Source of the DNA: Paraburkholderia lycopersici
GTDB lineage: Bacteria > Pseudomonadota > Gammaproteobacteria > Burkholderiales > Burkholderiaceae
Reading direction: 5' to 3'
Length of the DNA stretch: 64,000 bases
NCBI RefSeq assembly: GCF_900096975.1
Contig: NZ_FMYQ01000010.1
Location: 62,001-126,000 of the forward strand
Shown here piece by piece: positions 34,852 through 43,770 of this stretch. Position numbers and translations under genes: made by a program. Under the pieces are notes generated by a model. It worked only from the letters and a program-made list of their open reading frames with translations, was not told where the DNA came from and did no database searches. How positions within the stretch are numbered: the stretch's first letter is position 1; the number at the start of each line of letters is the position of its first letter.

Positions 34852-35547
34852 ATGAGATTGCACACGGACAAAGTGGCGATGGTGTCGGGCGCGAGCCGCG
34901 GCATCGGACGCGAGATTGCGCTGGAACTGGCGCGGCGCGGTTATAGGCTGTCGCTCGGTCTGCGCGATATGCACGCTTACGATGGCGTGCAGGATGCGTT
35001 CCTGCATCCCTACGAGGCGCGCGATCCCGAAGCCGCCCGCGCCTGGGTGGATGCGACGGTCGCGCGCTTAGGGCGCATCGACGTGCTGGTGAGCAACGCG
35101 GGCATCTGCCGCATGATCGACTTCGATACCGGCACCGATGCGCTCTTGACCGAGACCTTCCAGACCAACGTGAACGCACCTTTCCGGCTCGTGCAGGCGG
35201 CGCTGCCGCATTTGCGCCGTGCGGGAGCTGGACGCTTCGTGCAGCTTGCGTCGCTTTCCGGCAAACGCGTGAAGAACCTGAACGTCGGCTATCAGATGTC
35301 GAAGCACGCGATGGTGGCGCTCACCCATGCGGTGCGCCGCGCGGGTTGGGACGATGGCGTGCGGGCGACCGCGGTATGCCCCGGCTTCGTCAACACGGAC
35401 ATGGCCGCCGGCATCGCCGATATTGAACCGATGGCGATGACGCAGCCGCAAGACCTGGCGCTTCTGGTGGTGAATACCATCGAGTTGCCAAATACGACGA
35501 GCGTGGCGGAACTGCTCGTTAATTGCCGCTATGAGGAGACGCTTTAG
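34852..35547 (+). CDS. Short-chain dehydrogenase/reductase
   Basis: The protein is about 231 residues. It has the glycine-rich cofactor motif VSGASRGIGREI (TGxxxGIG type), NAG (VLVSNAG), the catalytic Ser region LASLSG and the YQMSK (Y-x3-K) motif, all standard for classical SDR enzymes using NAD(P)H. It is the last gene of the operon, 20 bases after the second flavin oxidase. It might reduce or oxidise a carbonyl or hydroxyl product of the oxidases. The N-terminal open extension inside the upstream gene is not used; ATG 34852 is next to the dinucleotide fold. Confidence 0.88.
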   Translation: MRLHTDKVAMVSGASRGIGREIALELARRGYRLSLGLRDMHAYDGVQDAFLHPYEARDPEAARAWVDATVARLGRIDVLVSNAGICRMIDFDTGTDALLTETFQTNVNAPFRLVQAALPHLRRAGAGRFVQLASLSGKRVKNLNVGYQMSKHAMVALTHAVRRAGWDDGVRATAVCPGFVNTDMAAGIADIEPMAMTQPQDLALLVVNTIELPNTTSVAELLVNCRYEETL

Positions 35548-35723
35548 CGGCCGCCTGCGCTTTCCCGAGCTAAAGCAAGGTCAGTCGTCGGGTGGCGAAG
35601 CCGGCATCGCCTGCCGCTCGACACGGACCGCGGTACGGATGAACGATTGTGAGTTTGAATGGTCATGGATAGTCCTTCCGTACGCGACCGAGTCGCCTCG
35701 TTAAGCGCCGCAGAGTTACGGAG

Positions 35724-36460
35724 ATGAGAATCCCGACTCCCGACTCCGCCGTATTGGCTTTCGTGAAAGAGGCAGCCAAGGCATCGAGACGGATTGCGTC
35801 CACATGCAGCGGTGCACTCGTTCTGGCCGAGGCTGCCGGGCTGCTGGATGGCAGACATGCGACGATGCATTGGGCACATGCGGCAGAGTGAGTTCAGGGC
35901 GCGGTTCCCGAACGGGATCACGCAGGAAGACCGGATCTTCGTCAACGACGACCCGATCTGGACTTCGGCTGGAATGACGGCCGATATCGACCTTGCATTG
36001 GCATTGCTCGACAACGACCTCGCTGCCGATACTACGAGAATGGTCGCGCGGCTCCTGGTCGTGAACCAGCGTCGCCATGGCGGGCAGATGCAACACTCGG
36101 CGCTGCTCGATATGACAACCAGGTCTGACCGGATCGAATTGGTCCTCACGCACATTCGCCCAAACCTGCAAAACCGCTCACCCCTGACGAGCTGCCGAAG
36201 TGGCAAACCTCAGTCCTCGCCAGTTCAGCCGTGCCTTCGTAGCGCAGACCGGCCAGTCGCCAGCCAAAGCGGTGGAATAGCTTCGCCTCGAAGCAGCCAG
36301 ATTCATGATCGAGCAGGGCCGCCACACGATTAATTCGGTGGCCCAGGAAACGGGTTTTGCGGACCGGGAAGGTATGCGCCGCGAGTCCCTTCGAACGTCT
36401 GGCGTGCCCGCAAATGCCCTGCGCAGAAGCGCCCGCAGGGAACCCGCGACCGGCAAGTGA
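35724..36460 (+). pseudogene. Degraded GlxA-type AraC regulator (DJ-1/PfpI + AraC HTH)
   Basis: Successive pieces of one protein lie in different frames. First is [20 protein letters not shown], then [20 protein letters not shown] and MHWAH. A frame change near 35890 leads to FRARFPNGITQEDRIFVNDD and WTSAGMTADIDLALALLDND, and a further change occurs near 36180. Last come LSPRQFSRAFVAQTGQSPAK-like sequence, an in-frame TAG near 36288, and then HTINSVAQETGFADREGMRR. This is the PfpI-domain plus AraC helix-turn-helix architecture, lacking its first 60-80 residues. It is clearly inactive. Confidence 0.8.
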
Positions 36461-36888
36461 AGCCGCTCTGTGCATCATGCCTGGTCTACACGCGGTGCGC
36501 CCTAAGACGGCCGATTCCTGAGCGAAGCAGACGGCCGAATGTCAGCTTTTCAGCGACGGCGACGGCGACCGTCTGAGATTGGCCGGACCTCGCCCGACGC
36601 GACCGGCAGAGCGCGATCCGTTAGCGACGTTCGGACATTGCTTTCAGCAACGGCCGCTTTCGCGGTCTAACTGTCGTCCGGGTGTCCGAACAGAACCTTA
36701 TACATCGAATCGCATCAACAACTTCCATTCAATAGCTGCTACACAATCTCGTGGCGACGGATGCCGGCCGTCCTCGATCGCGAACGGCGTTGGTTTTCGA
36801 TATGTTTTGGGTACTTGCCTCGCCTGCGTTGAAGTGGGGCGCTAAACTCTCGCGCTGGTTACCAAATTTAGCCGAGAGAGAACGAACA
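36461..36888. other. Non-coding stretch with Burkholderia-like intergenic sequence
   Basis: No gene was recognised. It contains copy 1 of a 30-base repeat (36587-36616) and an AT-richer segment from about 36690 that leads to the unknown gene at 36889. Confidence 0.4.
36587..36616 (+). repeat. 30-bp dispersed repeat, copy 1
   Basis: The 30-base segment is identical except for one base to 37925-37954; the shared core is CCCGACGCGACCGGCAGAGC. Both copies flank the unknown gene and the integrase remnant, in the same orientation. It may be a genome-wide intergenic repeat or a trace of a duplication at the island edges. Confidence 0.6.
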
Positions 36889-37323
36889 ATGTCAGCTTGG
36901 GAAATAACAAAGAAAGTCTTGAAGTACACAAATCCGACCGCTTCGCTGCTTACTGATGCAGTGGAACTTGCTGCAAAAGCAGTGTCTAGCGCTTCCGAGA
37001 AGGGTGCCGAGCCGCTGAGGGAAGAAATCGCAAAGCAAAATCTTCAACTTCAGTTCGCGCAGCATCAAGCACGCGTTGCGCAGGAGTTGGCAATCGCAAG
37101 ACGTATAGACAGCGCAGAGGAAGTCGAAATCGAAGAGTTCTACGACGCATCAGGAAAAGGTCAGGTGGGGCTCTCAGTTGACGCTGAAGCGACCACTGGA
37201 ACTCTGGGGCTTGGTGGCGAAGGGCGAAAGGTAACGAAGCGTATCTACCGCTTCAAAGGCTTGCATGCTGAAGCAGAGAAGATCTACAACCAGATGCTCG
37301 CGTCAGACGAAAATCCCGCATGA
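36889..37323 (+). CDS. Unrecognised 144-residue protein
   Basis: I do not recognise this protein. From ATG 36889 it has an amphipathic, Ala/Glu/Lys/Gln-rich helical N-terminal half (about 15-75, likely coiled coil: EEIAKQNLQLQFAQHQARVA). A short acidic EEVEIEEFYDASGKG segment follows, then a Gly/Thr-rich stretch with no charge and a basic RKVTKRIYRFKG motif near the C-terminus. There is no signal peptide or obvious membrane helix. The codon composition is AT-richer than in neighbouring genes, a sign of foreign origin. It lies in decayed DNA between a dead regulator and an integrase tail. The frame is open upstream to 36751, but the ATG at 36889 begins the well-behaved part. Function unknown. 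Confidence 0.6.
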   Translation: MSAWEITKKVLKYTNPTASLLTDAVELAAKAVSSASEKGAEPLREEIAKQNLQLQFAQHQARVAQELAIARRIDSAEEVEIEEFYDASGKGQVGLSVDAEATTGTLGLGGEGRKVTKRIYRFKGLHAEAEKIYNQMLASDENPA

Positions 37324-37581
37324 TGTAGCAACGCCTAGGTGCATGAAGAAACTCGGGAGCCTCCGTTCGCGACTGCCGTCTACAAGTGGCAAGTCGAAAG
37401 CCTGCGACGGCTAAACATGCTCCCATGAGTTACCGATACGTCCACCGATCATGCAACCAGTAAGATTGTGCACCGACAGTCCGCCAACCGAGTTAAGCGG
37501 ACGCTCGAATGTCCGGCCGCGTCGCTGATCAAACGTCTGTTCATGGCCGGACAGCGTCTGACCACCGCCCGGCCGCGTCGG

Positions 37582-37845
37582 TCACACATCGGTCAGCTCC
37601 GCCATCTCGAATGCATCGCCGACCTCGATGCCGAGATACCGCACCGTGCTCTCGAGCTTGCTGTGGCCGAAAAACCACTGTACCGCCCTCAAATTCTTCG
37701 TGCGACGGTAGATCAGCGACGCCTTGGTCCTGCGCACCGTATGCGTCCCGTAAGCCGCATCGTCAAGTCCGATCGCACGTATCCACTTATGGACCAGCCG
37801 ACAGTACGCCTCTTGCAATGTCAAGCGCTCACTGTCCAAGGTCAT
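37582..37845 (-). pseudogene. C-terminal fragment of a tyrosine recombinase (phage-type integrase)
   Basis: About 87 residues contain the end of the catalytic domain: THTVRRTKASLIYRRTKNLR (HxxR box) followed by VQWFFGHSKLESTVRYLGIE, with the expected His and nucleophilic Tyr positions (GHSKLESTVRYLG). The N-terminal arm- and core-binding regions and the first catalytic Arg are missing. It is an integrase tail left by an excised or decayed mobile element. No attachment site was identified. Confidence 0.8.
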
Positions 37846-38511
37846 TTCGTTCGTTGAATTATGTCTTTGGCCTCTTGATTGTTGCCGATCCAGGCGTGGA
37901 CGTCGATCATCCGAAAATAACCGAACCTTGCCCGACGCGACCGGCAGAGCGCGACCCTGAAGAGACCTTCAGTTTTTCCGTTCGCGGACAGTCGCAAGTA
38001 GCGATTCTGATTGTTCGTTCGGGTGGATACCTTTGGTATTCGTCATGTGTAACGGCATTAGCAGCGACGCCAATAGTCCCATACGTAGTCGGCCCCGAAC
38101 AATTCGCGAAGGCTTATACAGTAAGGCTCCGAGATCGAATTGGTGTTGCGGGATCTACAGGGACCTGGCATATTGACGCGCGAATCCTGCAAATTCCGAC
38201 GAGGCACGGATGCGTCCGAAGACACCGGCACAGAGGGAGATTTCTTCCGCCAACCGCTGCGCGAGCAGATCAACTCGAAGCATCCGTTGGTTCGCATTCC
38301 TTTCGGTATCGTCTCATGGCCTCAACACACAGGAAATCCGACAGGCTCGATTGACGTGTCGCCGCCCCGGGCGCAGAGTGAACGCCATTTTCACGACAAA
38401 TGCCGACCCGCCGCCATAAAACCTCGAACACGCTATACACCAGGCCGCTCTCAAAGCGATGAGCCGAGCCCACCGGTCCGGCACCCACACCCGAGACGAC
38501 AGTCCCCAGCA
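37846..38511. other. Gene-free stretch before the amidase gene
   Basis: No coding frame with a recognisable domain was found. It contains copy 2 of the 30-base repeat. The frames present have the Arg/Pro-rich composition of non-coding high-GC DNA. Confidence 0.4.
37925..37954 (+). repeat. 30-bp dispersed repeat, copy 2
   Basis: It matches 36587-36616 in 29 of 30 bases (T instead of C at one position), in direct orientation about 1.3 kb away. Together the two copies bracket the unknown gene and the integrase fragment. Confidence 0.6.
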
Positions 38512-40032
38512 TCAACGCCCCACCCCCGCCTCGTAAGCATACGCAAACCCTAACAACGCCCCCTCATCCCATTGCCGCCCCACAAAAATCAACCCAAACG
38601 GCGCCCCCGACGCATAAAACCCCGCAGGCACTGCAATCCCCGGCAAGCCCGCAATATTGATCTCGCCTACCGTCGTCTCCTGAATGACATCCTCACCATG
38701 AAGCGCAGGAAGCTCACCTCGCATCTGCGGGAACACCAGTCCATCGAGCCGTTGCGCATCCATCACCGCATTGAAAATCCGCAGATACCGCGCCTTCACT
38801 TCGACGAATTCAGGCATCTCCGGCGGCACCGACGGATCGGCCATCGCGGCCTTGAAATCGGCGAGACTATGCAGATACCGCAGTATCCCGTGCGCCCCAA
38901 AAGCGTCGTCATCCTTCGTCGCCGCAGCGAATTCCGCGAAGGTCTTCAACGACGCATCCTTGCCGAGCCGCTGAAGATACTTCTGCAGATCGTACGGAAT
39001 CGACTCGAGACCGCGCGCATCGAAATGCGCCAGCGGCGGAGTCGGCTTCCTCAGTTCGGCGAACCCTGAGCCTGCGAACGGATCGTCGACGAGAATCGCA
39101 CCCAGACCGATCAGTTCGCCCTTGACCCGCTCATACAGCACGGCAGCTTCATCTGACAAAGGCTGATTGCGCCAGCCCGGGCCATACAGACCGATGCGCT
39201 TGCCATTCAGCGCTTTCGGGTCCAGCGCCGCGGTATACCCCCCCTCCGGTTGCCGGCCGACGCTCGCGAGTGTCTTCGGGTCTTCGCTCGAATAGCCCGC
39301 GAGCACATCGAGGCACAGCGCGGCATCCCTCACGTTTCGTGCAATGGGTCCCACCACATCGCGATTGCCCGACAGCGGCACCACGCCCGCATTCGGCACC
39401 AGCCCGATAGTCGGTTTGATTCCGACGAGGTTCTGCGCCGACGCGGGGTTCTGAATCGATCCGCCGGTCTCTTCCGCGAGGCCGAGTACGGCCATGCACG
39501 ACGCCACCGCCGATGCCGTGCCCGCACTGCTGCCGCCCGGCACCCGATCGGGCATCACGACATTGATCGTGGGACCCGCCCAGCTATCGTTCGCATGCGA
39601 GCCGGTGTGGCTCAGGATCGGCACGTTCGTCTTGCCGAGCAGAATCGCACCCGCGCGGCGCATTCGTGCGACGACCGGCGCATCACGCTCAGGCATCAGG
39701 TCGACGCCGCCTTTCTTGCTGTACAACTTCGCCCAGCCTGCGGTGGTCGGAAAGCCGACCATGTCCATAGGATCCTTGATGACGACCGGCACGCCGGCAA
39801 GCGGCCCCAGCGGTTCGCCGGCCGCGCGCCGTTCGTCGATCCGGTGCGCGTCGTCGATAGCCGACGGATTCAGGAAAATCACTGCGTTGTACTTACCGTT
39901 GTCACGCTCGATCCTGGCGAAACAGGCGCGCGCCAGCCGCTCGGCCGTGAATGTGCCGGCCTTGAAACCCGCCTGCACGGCCTCAACCGTCAGGGCGTCC
40001 AGATCGATATCCATCGCACTGCCTCGTTCCAT
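38512..40032 (-). CDS. Amidase-signature-family amidase
   Basis: The protein is about 506 residues with the Ser-cisSer-Lys catalytic set of the amidase signature family: Lys86 in VVIKDP, Ser168 in VPGGSSAG and nucleophile Ser192 in EETGGSIQNP. The glycine/serine-rich block is intact. It hydrolyses an amide to acid plus ammonia in the cytoplasm. AGGAG six bases before ATG 40032 fixes the start. It is the last gene of the amide operon, 28 bases after the SDR gene. Its substrate may be a larger or aryl amide, complementing the formamidase/acetamidase encoded upstream. Confidence 0.9.
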   Translation of the reverse strand: MERGSAMDIDLDALTVEAVQAGFKAGTFTAERLARACFARIERDNGKYNAVIFLNPSAIDDAHRIDERRAAGEPLGPLAGVPVVIKDPMDMVGFPTTAGWAKLYSKKGGVDLMPERDAPVVARMRRAGAILLGKTNVPILSHTGSHANDSWAGPTINVVMPDRVPGGSSAGTASAVASCMAVLGLAEETGGSIQNPASAQNLVGIKPTIGLVPNAGVVPLSGNRDVVGPIARNVRDAALCLDVLAGYSSEDPKTLASVGRQPEGGYTAALDPKALNGKRIGLYGPGWRNQPLSDEAAVLYERVKGELIGLGAILVDDPFAGSGFAELRKPTPPLAHFDARGLESIPYDLQKYLQRLGKDASLKTFAEFAAATKDDDAFGAHGILRYLHSLADFKAAMADPSVPPEMPEFVEVKARYLRIFNAVMDAQRLDGLVFPQMRGELPALHGEDVIQETTVGEINIAGLPGIAVPAGFYASGAPFGLIFVGRQWDEGALLGFAYAYEAGVGR

Positions 40033-40060
40033 TCCATGCTCCTGTTGATTTGACCGTATG

Positions 40061-40825
40061 TCAGAGCTGCACGCCGCGCGTGAGTGCTCCATCGACGACG
40101 AAGTTCGTTCCGCTCACAAAGCTCGCCGCCGGACTCGCGATGAACGCCACCGCGTTAGCGATTTCCTGCGGGCGTCCCATGCGCCCAGTCGGATTCAATG
40201 CGAGCGAGCGCTCGAATAGCGCCGCATCGTTATGCTCGATCCAGTCCCACACGCCGCCCTCGAAATACACATTCCCGGGCGACACCGTGTTCGCGCGAAT
40301 GCCTTTCGACGCGAGCTGATTCGCGAGCCCCTGCACGTAATGAACGAGCGCGGCCTTGAACACGCCGTAGGGACCTGCGGCGAAATCGATCTCGCGCCCC
40401 GAGACGCTCGATATCGCGACGATCGACGCGGCCTGGCTCGCTTCGAGATACGGAATCGCTGCATCGACGAGATTGACGGTGCCGAGCAGATCGGTTTCGA
40501 ATTCCTTGCGCCACGATTCAATGTCGTTGCCGATTGCGAGCGCGCTCACGTTCGCCACGACGATGTCGAGGCCGCCCCACTCCGAGCCGATATGCTCGAC
40601 CCACGCTTTCAACACGGCGCCGTCCGATACATCAACTGCCGCGCCCGATGCGCGCGCGCCGCTCAGTTCGGTGAGCGCGCTAACGGTCGCTTCGACGGCG
40701 GCCGGATCGCGTGCGCAAATGGCAACGTCCGCACCTTCCGCTGCGAGCGTCCGCGCAATGGCGAGTCCAATACCCTTGGTGCCGCCGGTCACGATCGCCT
40801 TCAAACCCTTCAGTTGCAGATCCAT
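40061..40825 (-). CDS. Short-chain dehydrogenase/reductase
   Basis: This 254-residue classical SDR has TGGTKGIG (residues 12-19), the NVS/NVSAL region in place of NAG, catalytic Ser in ISSVSG and Y-x3-K (YGVFK). C-terminal GSTNFV-like sequence SGTNFVVDGAL matches the SDR family of 3-ketoacyl reductase/glucose dehydrogenase type. It lies between amiR and the amidase gene in the amide operon. Possible role: oxidising an alcohol or carbonyl product of the amide acid moiety. That is an inference from position. Confidence 0.88.
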   Translation of the reverse strand: MDLQLKGLKAIVTGGTKGIGLAIARTLAAEGADVAICARDPAAVEATVSALTELSGARASGAAVDVSDGAVLKAWVEHIGSEWGGLDIVVANVSALAIGNDIESWRKEFETDLLGTVNLVDAAIPYLEASQAASIVAISSVSGREIDFAAGPYGVFKAALVHYVQGLANQLASKGIRANTVSPGNVYFEGGVWDWIEHNDAALFERSLALNPTGRMGRPQEIANAVAFIASPAASFVSGTNFVVDGALTRGVQL

Positions 40826-40883
40826 GCTCGACGCTCCTGTGCAGGTGTTTGCATGTCCGTTAATAGATCGAGCGACAGCGCGC

Positions 40884-41534
40884 TCACGCTTTATCGCGCT
40901 CCTCGTCTGACGTCATGCCGCGAGAAATCTGCAGCACCTCGCCTGCCTGAATGACGGAGTGACAGATGTCGTCGATAGTTATGCGCTTCTCCATCGCCTG
41001 CGCGCGCAACATGTCGTACGCCTCGCGTTCGCTCACGCGATGCATGGTCATCAGAATTTTTTTTGCTTCCTGCAAATGCCGACTGTCGAGCAGCTTCTGT
41101 TCCAACCTGGCGATACGCTGCGCGTGCTGGCGCGAACGCTTTGCGTGATATAGCGCCATCACCACGGTCGACAGCAACCCCGATGTGCGCACCGGCGTCG
41201 TCACGATGCCATCCGCTCCGAGCTTGATCGCCTGATCGATGAAGGTCGGATTCTCGTAAGCCACCACGCAGATGACGGGCGGCGCATCCGGCCCCGACCA
41301 TTCGCCCTTCGGCGCGCGCTCGTCAGGCCGCAATGCACGGAACACCAGGTCGATACGCTCCGGCAGCGTTTCCACGGGCGGCCAGCATCGCTCGACCCGG
41401 AAGCCCATGCGCCGAAGGTGGTTCGTGAGCGTCACCCCGTCGTCGTCGTCGGGATGAAAAACGACCACGCGCGCATTGCGCTCGAGGATCGAACTCGTGA
41501 GGCTCCGTTGGCCTCTGTCCGGGCGCGCGCTCAC
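40884..41534 (-). CDS. amiR: ANTAR-domain RNA-binding antiterminator (AmiR/NasR type)
   Basis: This 216-residue protein has a degenerate receiver-like N-terminal domain (VVVFHPDDDDGVTLTNHLRR) and a C-terminal ANTAR domain at about 150-205: SRHLQEAKKILMTMHRVSER followed by AYDMLRAQAMEKRITIDDIC. ANTAR proteins bind paired hexaloop hairpins in leader RNA and prevent formation of a downstream terminator. In Pseudomonas, AmiR is held inactive by AmiC until an amide binds AmiC. Here amiC lies one base upstream in the same operon, and a matching leader with an intrinsic terminator precedes the first gene (urtA). This provides autoregulated, amide-induced antitermination of the operon. Confidence 0.9.
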   Translation of the reverse strand: MSARPDRGQRSLTSSILERNARVVVFHPDDDDGVTLTNHLRRMGFRVERCWPPVETLPERIDLVFRALRPDERAPKGEWSGPDAPPVICVVAYENPTFIDQAIKLGADGIVTTPVRTSGLLSTVVMALYHAKRSRQHAQRIARLEQKLLDSRHLQEAKKILMTMHRVSEREAYDMLRAQAMEKRITIDDICHSVIQAGEVLQISRGMTSDEERDKA

Positions 41535-41535
41535 G

Positions 41536-42690
41536 TCAGTAGTCTCGCGTGCTCAATTTCGTGACCCAGTCCCCGAGCGTCTGACGCGTCATGTAGGGGT
41601 CCGGGCCGACGGCGAACTTCGATTCGCGCAGGATAGTGAACTGGCCGTCGGCATTGACGCGGCCAATGCGCGGATAGAGGGCCATGTGATGATTGACCGG
41701 ATCGATGCGCACCCGGCCTTGCGGCGCGGTGAACTCCGAGCCGAGCAGATGCGGCATGATGGTGCCGAGTTCATCCGAGCCGGCACGCGCGAACGCCTCC
41801 GCGAACATATGCATTTGATAGTAGGCAGCTTCCCAGTTCACGTCGGTTGGCGTGTGCGCGCCGAAGCGCGCCTGATGATGTTGCACGGCGCGATGATTCT
41901 CCGGCGTATCGATGCTCTGAAAATATGGCGCAGCCGTGAAATGCCCTGTCGCGATACCGCGTTCCATCGCGTGAATCTCTGTCTCTGACGTGTTGAGGCT
42001 GCCGATCGGCATGCTGGCCGGATCGAGGTCCGCACGCGCATAGGCCTCGTAGAGATAAGGCACCGTCTCTCCGATCACCGTGCAGAAAACCCAGTCCGGC
42101 GACTTGCGCCCGATATCCGCGACCACCTGGTCGAACTGATCGCGCGTGGCATCGAGCGAAAGATAGCGCTCGCCGAGGATCGCGCCTTCGGGATGCTGAA
42201 GCAGCAGCTCCTGCATCGTCCGGTTGCATTCGTACGGATAGACATAGCTCGAACCGACAAAGTACACGCGCGCACCGAACGTCTCCGTCATGAAGTCGGC
42301 GAGTTGCACGCCGTTCTGGTTCGGCGACGCGCCGCTGTAGATGATGTTGTCCGAATACTCGAAACCCTCGTACATCTGCGCGTAGATCAGCAGCCGGTTG
42401 TGCTTCTCGACGACGGGCAGCATCGCCTTGCGGCTGGTCGACGTATAGCCGCCGAAAATGGTATTGACGCCGTCGTTCACGATAAGCCGCTCCGCGAGCT
42501 CGCGAAACGCGGCCGGATCGGAGCCGGGATCGTAGTGAAGCGCGACGAGTTCGCGTCCGCCTATGCCGCCGCGCGCGTTGATCTCCTCGACGGCGAGGCA
42601 TGCGCCGCGCCATTGAGACTGTTCGAGCAACGCGGTCGAACCGGTCGTCGAGCTAAGCAGGCCCACACGGATGGGATCGGATAATGCCAT
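41536..42690 (-). CDS. amiC: AmiC-type amide-sensing periplasmic-binding-fold protein
   Basis: This 384-residue protein has the Leu/Ile/Val-binding-protein fold with IRVGLLSSTTGSTALLEQSQ and AVEEINARGGIGGRELV at the N-terminus. It lacks a signal peptide, so it acts in the cytoplasm as AmiC does in Pseudomonas (385 residues). AmiC senses acetamide-like amides and releases AmiR on binding them. The gene is followed by amiR with a one-base gap, the usual arrangement. ATG 42690 is chosen because an upstream open extension adds a non-conserved peptide. It lies between fmdA and amiR. Confidence 0.88.
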   Translation of the reverse strand: MALSDPIRVGLLSSTTGSTALLEQSQWRGACLAVEEINARGGIGGRELVALHYDPGSDPAAFRELAERLIVNDGVNTIFGGYTSTSRKAMLPVVEKHNRLLIYAQMYEGFEYSDNIIYSGASPNQNGVQLADFMTETFGARVYFVGSSYVYPYECNRTMQELLLQHPEGAILGERYLSLDATRDQFDQVVADIGRKSPDWVFCTVIGETVPYLYEAYARADLDPASMPIGSLNTSETEIHAMERGIATGHFTAAPYFQSIDTPENHRAVQHHQARFGAHTPTDVNWEAAYYQMHMFAEAFARAGSDELGTIMPHLLGSEFTAPQGRVRIDPVNHHMALYPRIGRVNADGQFTILRESKFAVGPDPYMTRQTLGDWVTKLSTRDY

Positions 42691-42770
42691 TTCTTGACAT
42701 GCTCTCGTATGCGCACGGAGCATATGCTCCGCGCTTTGGTCGTCTTACTTCGATTCTTCCTGCTGATGCG

Positions 42771-43757
42771 TTACTTCAGGTAGTGCTTGGCGACCATCGC
42801 GCCCACCGTATATTTTGGGTCGACAAAATTACCGAGCCGCACCTTGCCGACCTGACTCAGCATCATGTACGCATCCCACTTGTCGAAGCCATACTCCGCA
42901 GCCATCCACAACACGAGTTCGCGATAGGCAATGCGCGTCGCGTCCTCCAGCGGCCGCGCGCTGCCGATGCTCATCAGCGCGTCTTCGTTCTCCAGACGCG
43001 GCCAGTCGATCTGCCACTTCTTGATGAGATCGACGCGCACGGTTGTCGTGCTCTGATACTCGACGGCCGTGCCGCACACCTCGCCGTCGCCCTGACAGGC
43101 GTGCGCATCGCCAATGAAAAGCCGCCCGCCAGGAGAGCGCACCGGCAGATACGTGATGCTGCCCGGCCCCATGTCGGGGACGTCCATATTGCCACCGTGA
43201 TTGTCAGGCGTGAGCGAATTGATCGAATCGATTTCGGGAGAAAGACTCAGCGTGCCGATATGCGGTTTGTACGGCAGCGTATTGCGTTTGCTCCAGTACA
43301 CGTTCTCTTCGTCGATCTTTATCTTGCGTACGACTTCCGGCAACGGCTCGTTGAGCAGCGCGGTGTAATCCGTGCCGGTCAGCCCGCCGAAGTTCGGAAT
43401 CATGCAGCAGAAGCCGTGCGGATCATCGCCGCGCGGCGCCATCTTCTCGATATATACCGCGACCACGTCGCCCTTTTCCGCGCCTTCGATCATGATCGGC
43501 CCATTCTGCGGATTGAGAAAAGGCACCTGCAGCACTTGCGACGGCTTGTCGGTCTCTTCCCTGATCTTGCCTTCGAAGGCATCGCGCGTTTCCACCACCA
43601 CGCGGTCCCCCGGCTTGACGTGCAGAACAGGCTGCGAATAAGGGCCGATCGTGTAGTGATAGGTCTTCTGCATCTCCTCGGTGAGATGATGCTCCACCGG
43701 CTCGCGATCGGCGCCGACACCGCGCTTCATCATGATCGATTCTTCAAGCCATTTCAT
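42771..43757 (-). CDS. Acetamidase/formamidase
   Basis: This 328-residue protein belongs to the FmdA acetamidase/formamidase family. It has VLHVKPGDRVVVETRDAFEG near the N-terminus, the metal-linked GDAHACQGDGEVCGTAVEYQ region with conserved Asp/His/Glu, and the C-terminal MLSQVGKVRLGNFVDPKYTV. It hydrolyses formamide or acetamide to the acid and ammonia. GGGGAG precedes ATG 43757. An internal ATG at 43733 is less likely. It follows urtE by 13 bases, linking uptake of the amide and its hydrolysis. Confidence 0.9.
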   Translation of the reverse strand: MKWLEESIMMKRGVGADREPVEHHLTEEMQKTYHYTIGPYSQPVLHVKPGDRVVVETRDAFEGKIREETDKPSQVLQVPFLNPQNGPIMIEGAEKGDVVAVYIEKMAPRGDDPHGFCCMIPNFGGLTGTDYTALLNEPLPEVVRKIKIDEENVYWSKRNTLPYKPHIGTLSLSPEIDSINSLTPDNHGGNMDVPDMGPGSITYLPVRSPGGRLFIGDAHACQGDGEVCGTAVEYQSTTTVRVDLIKKWQIDWPRLENEDALMSIGSARPLEDATRIAYRELVLWMAAEYGFDKWDAYMMLSQVGKVRLGNFVDPKYTVGAMVAKHYLK

Positions 43758-43770
43758 GTTCCGCTCCCCG

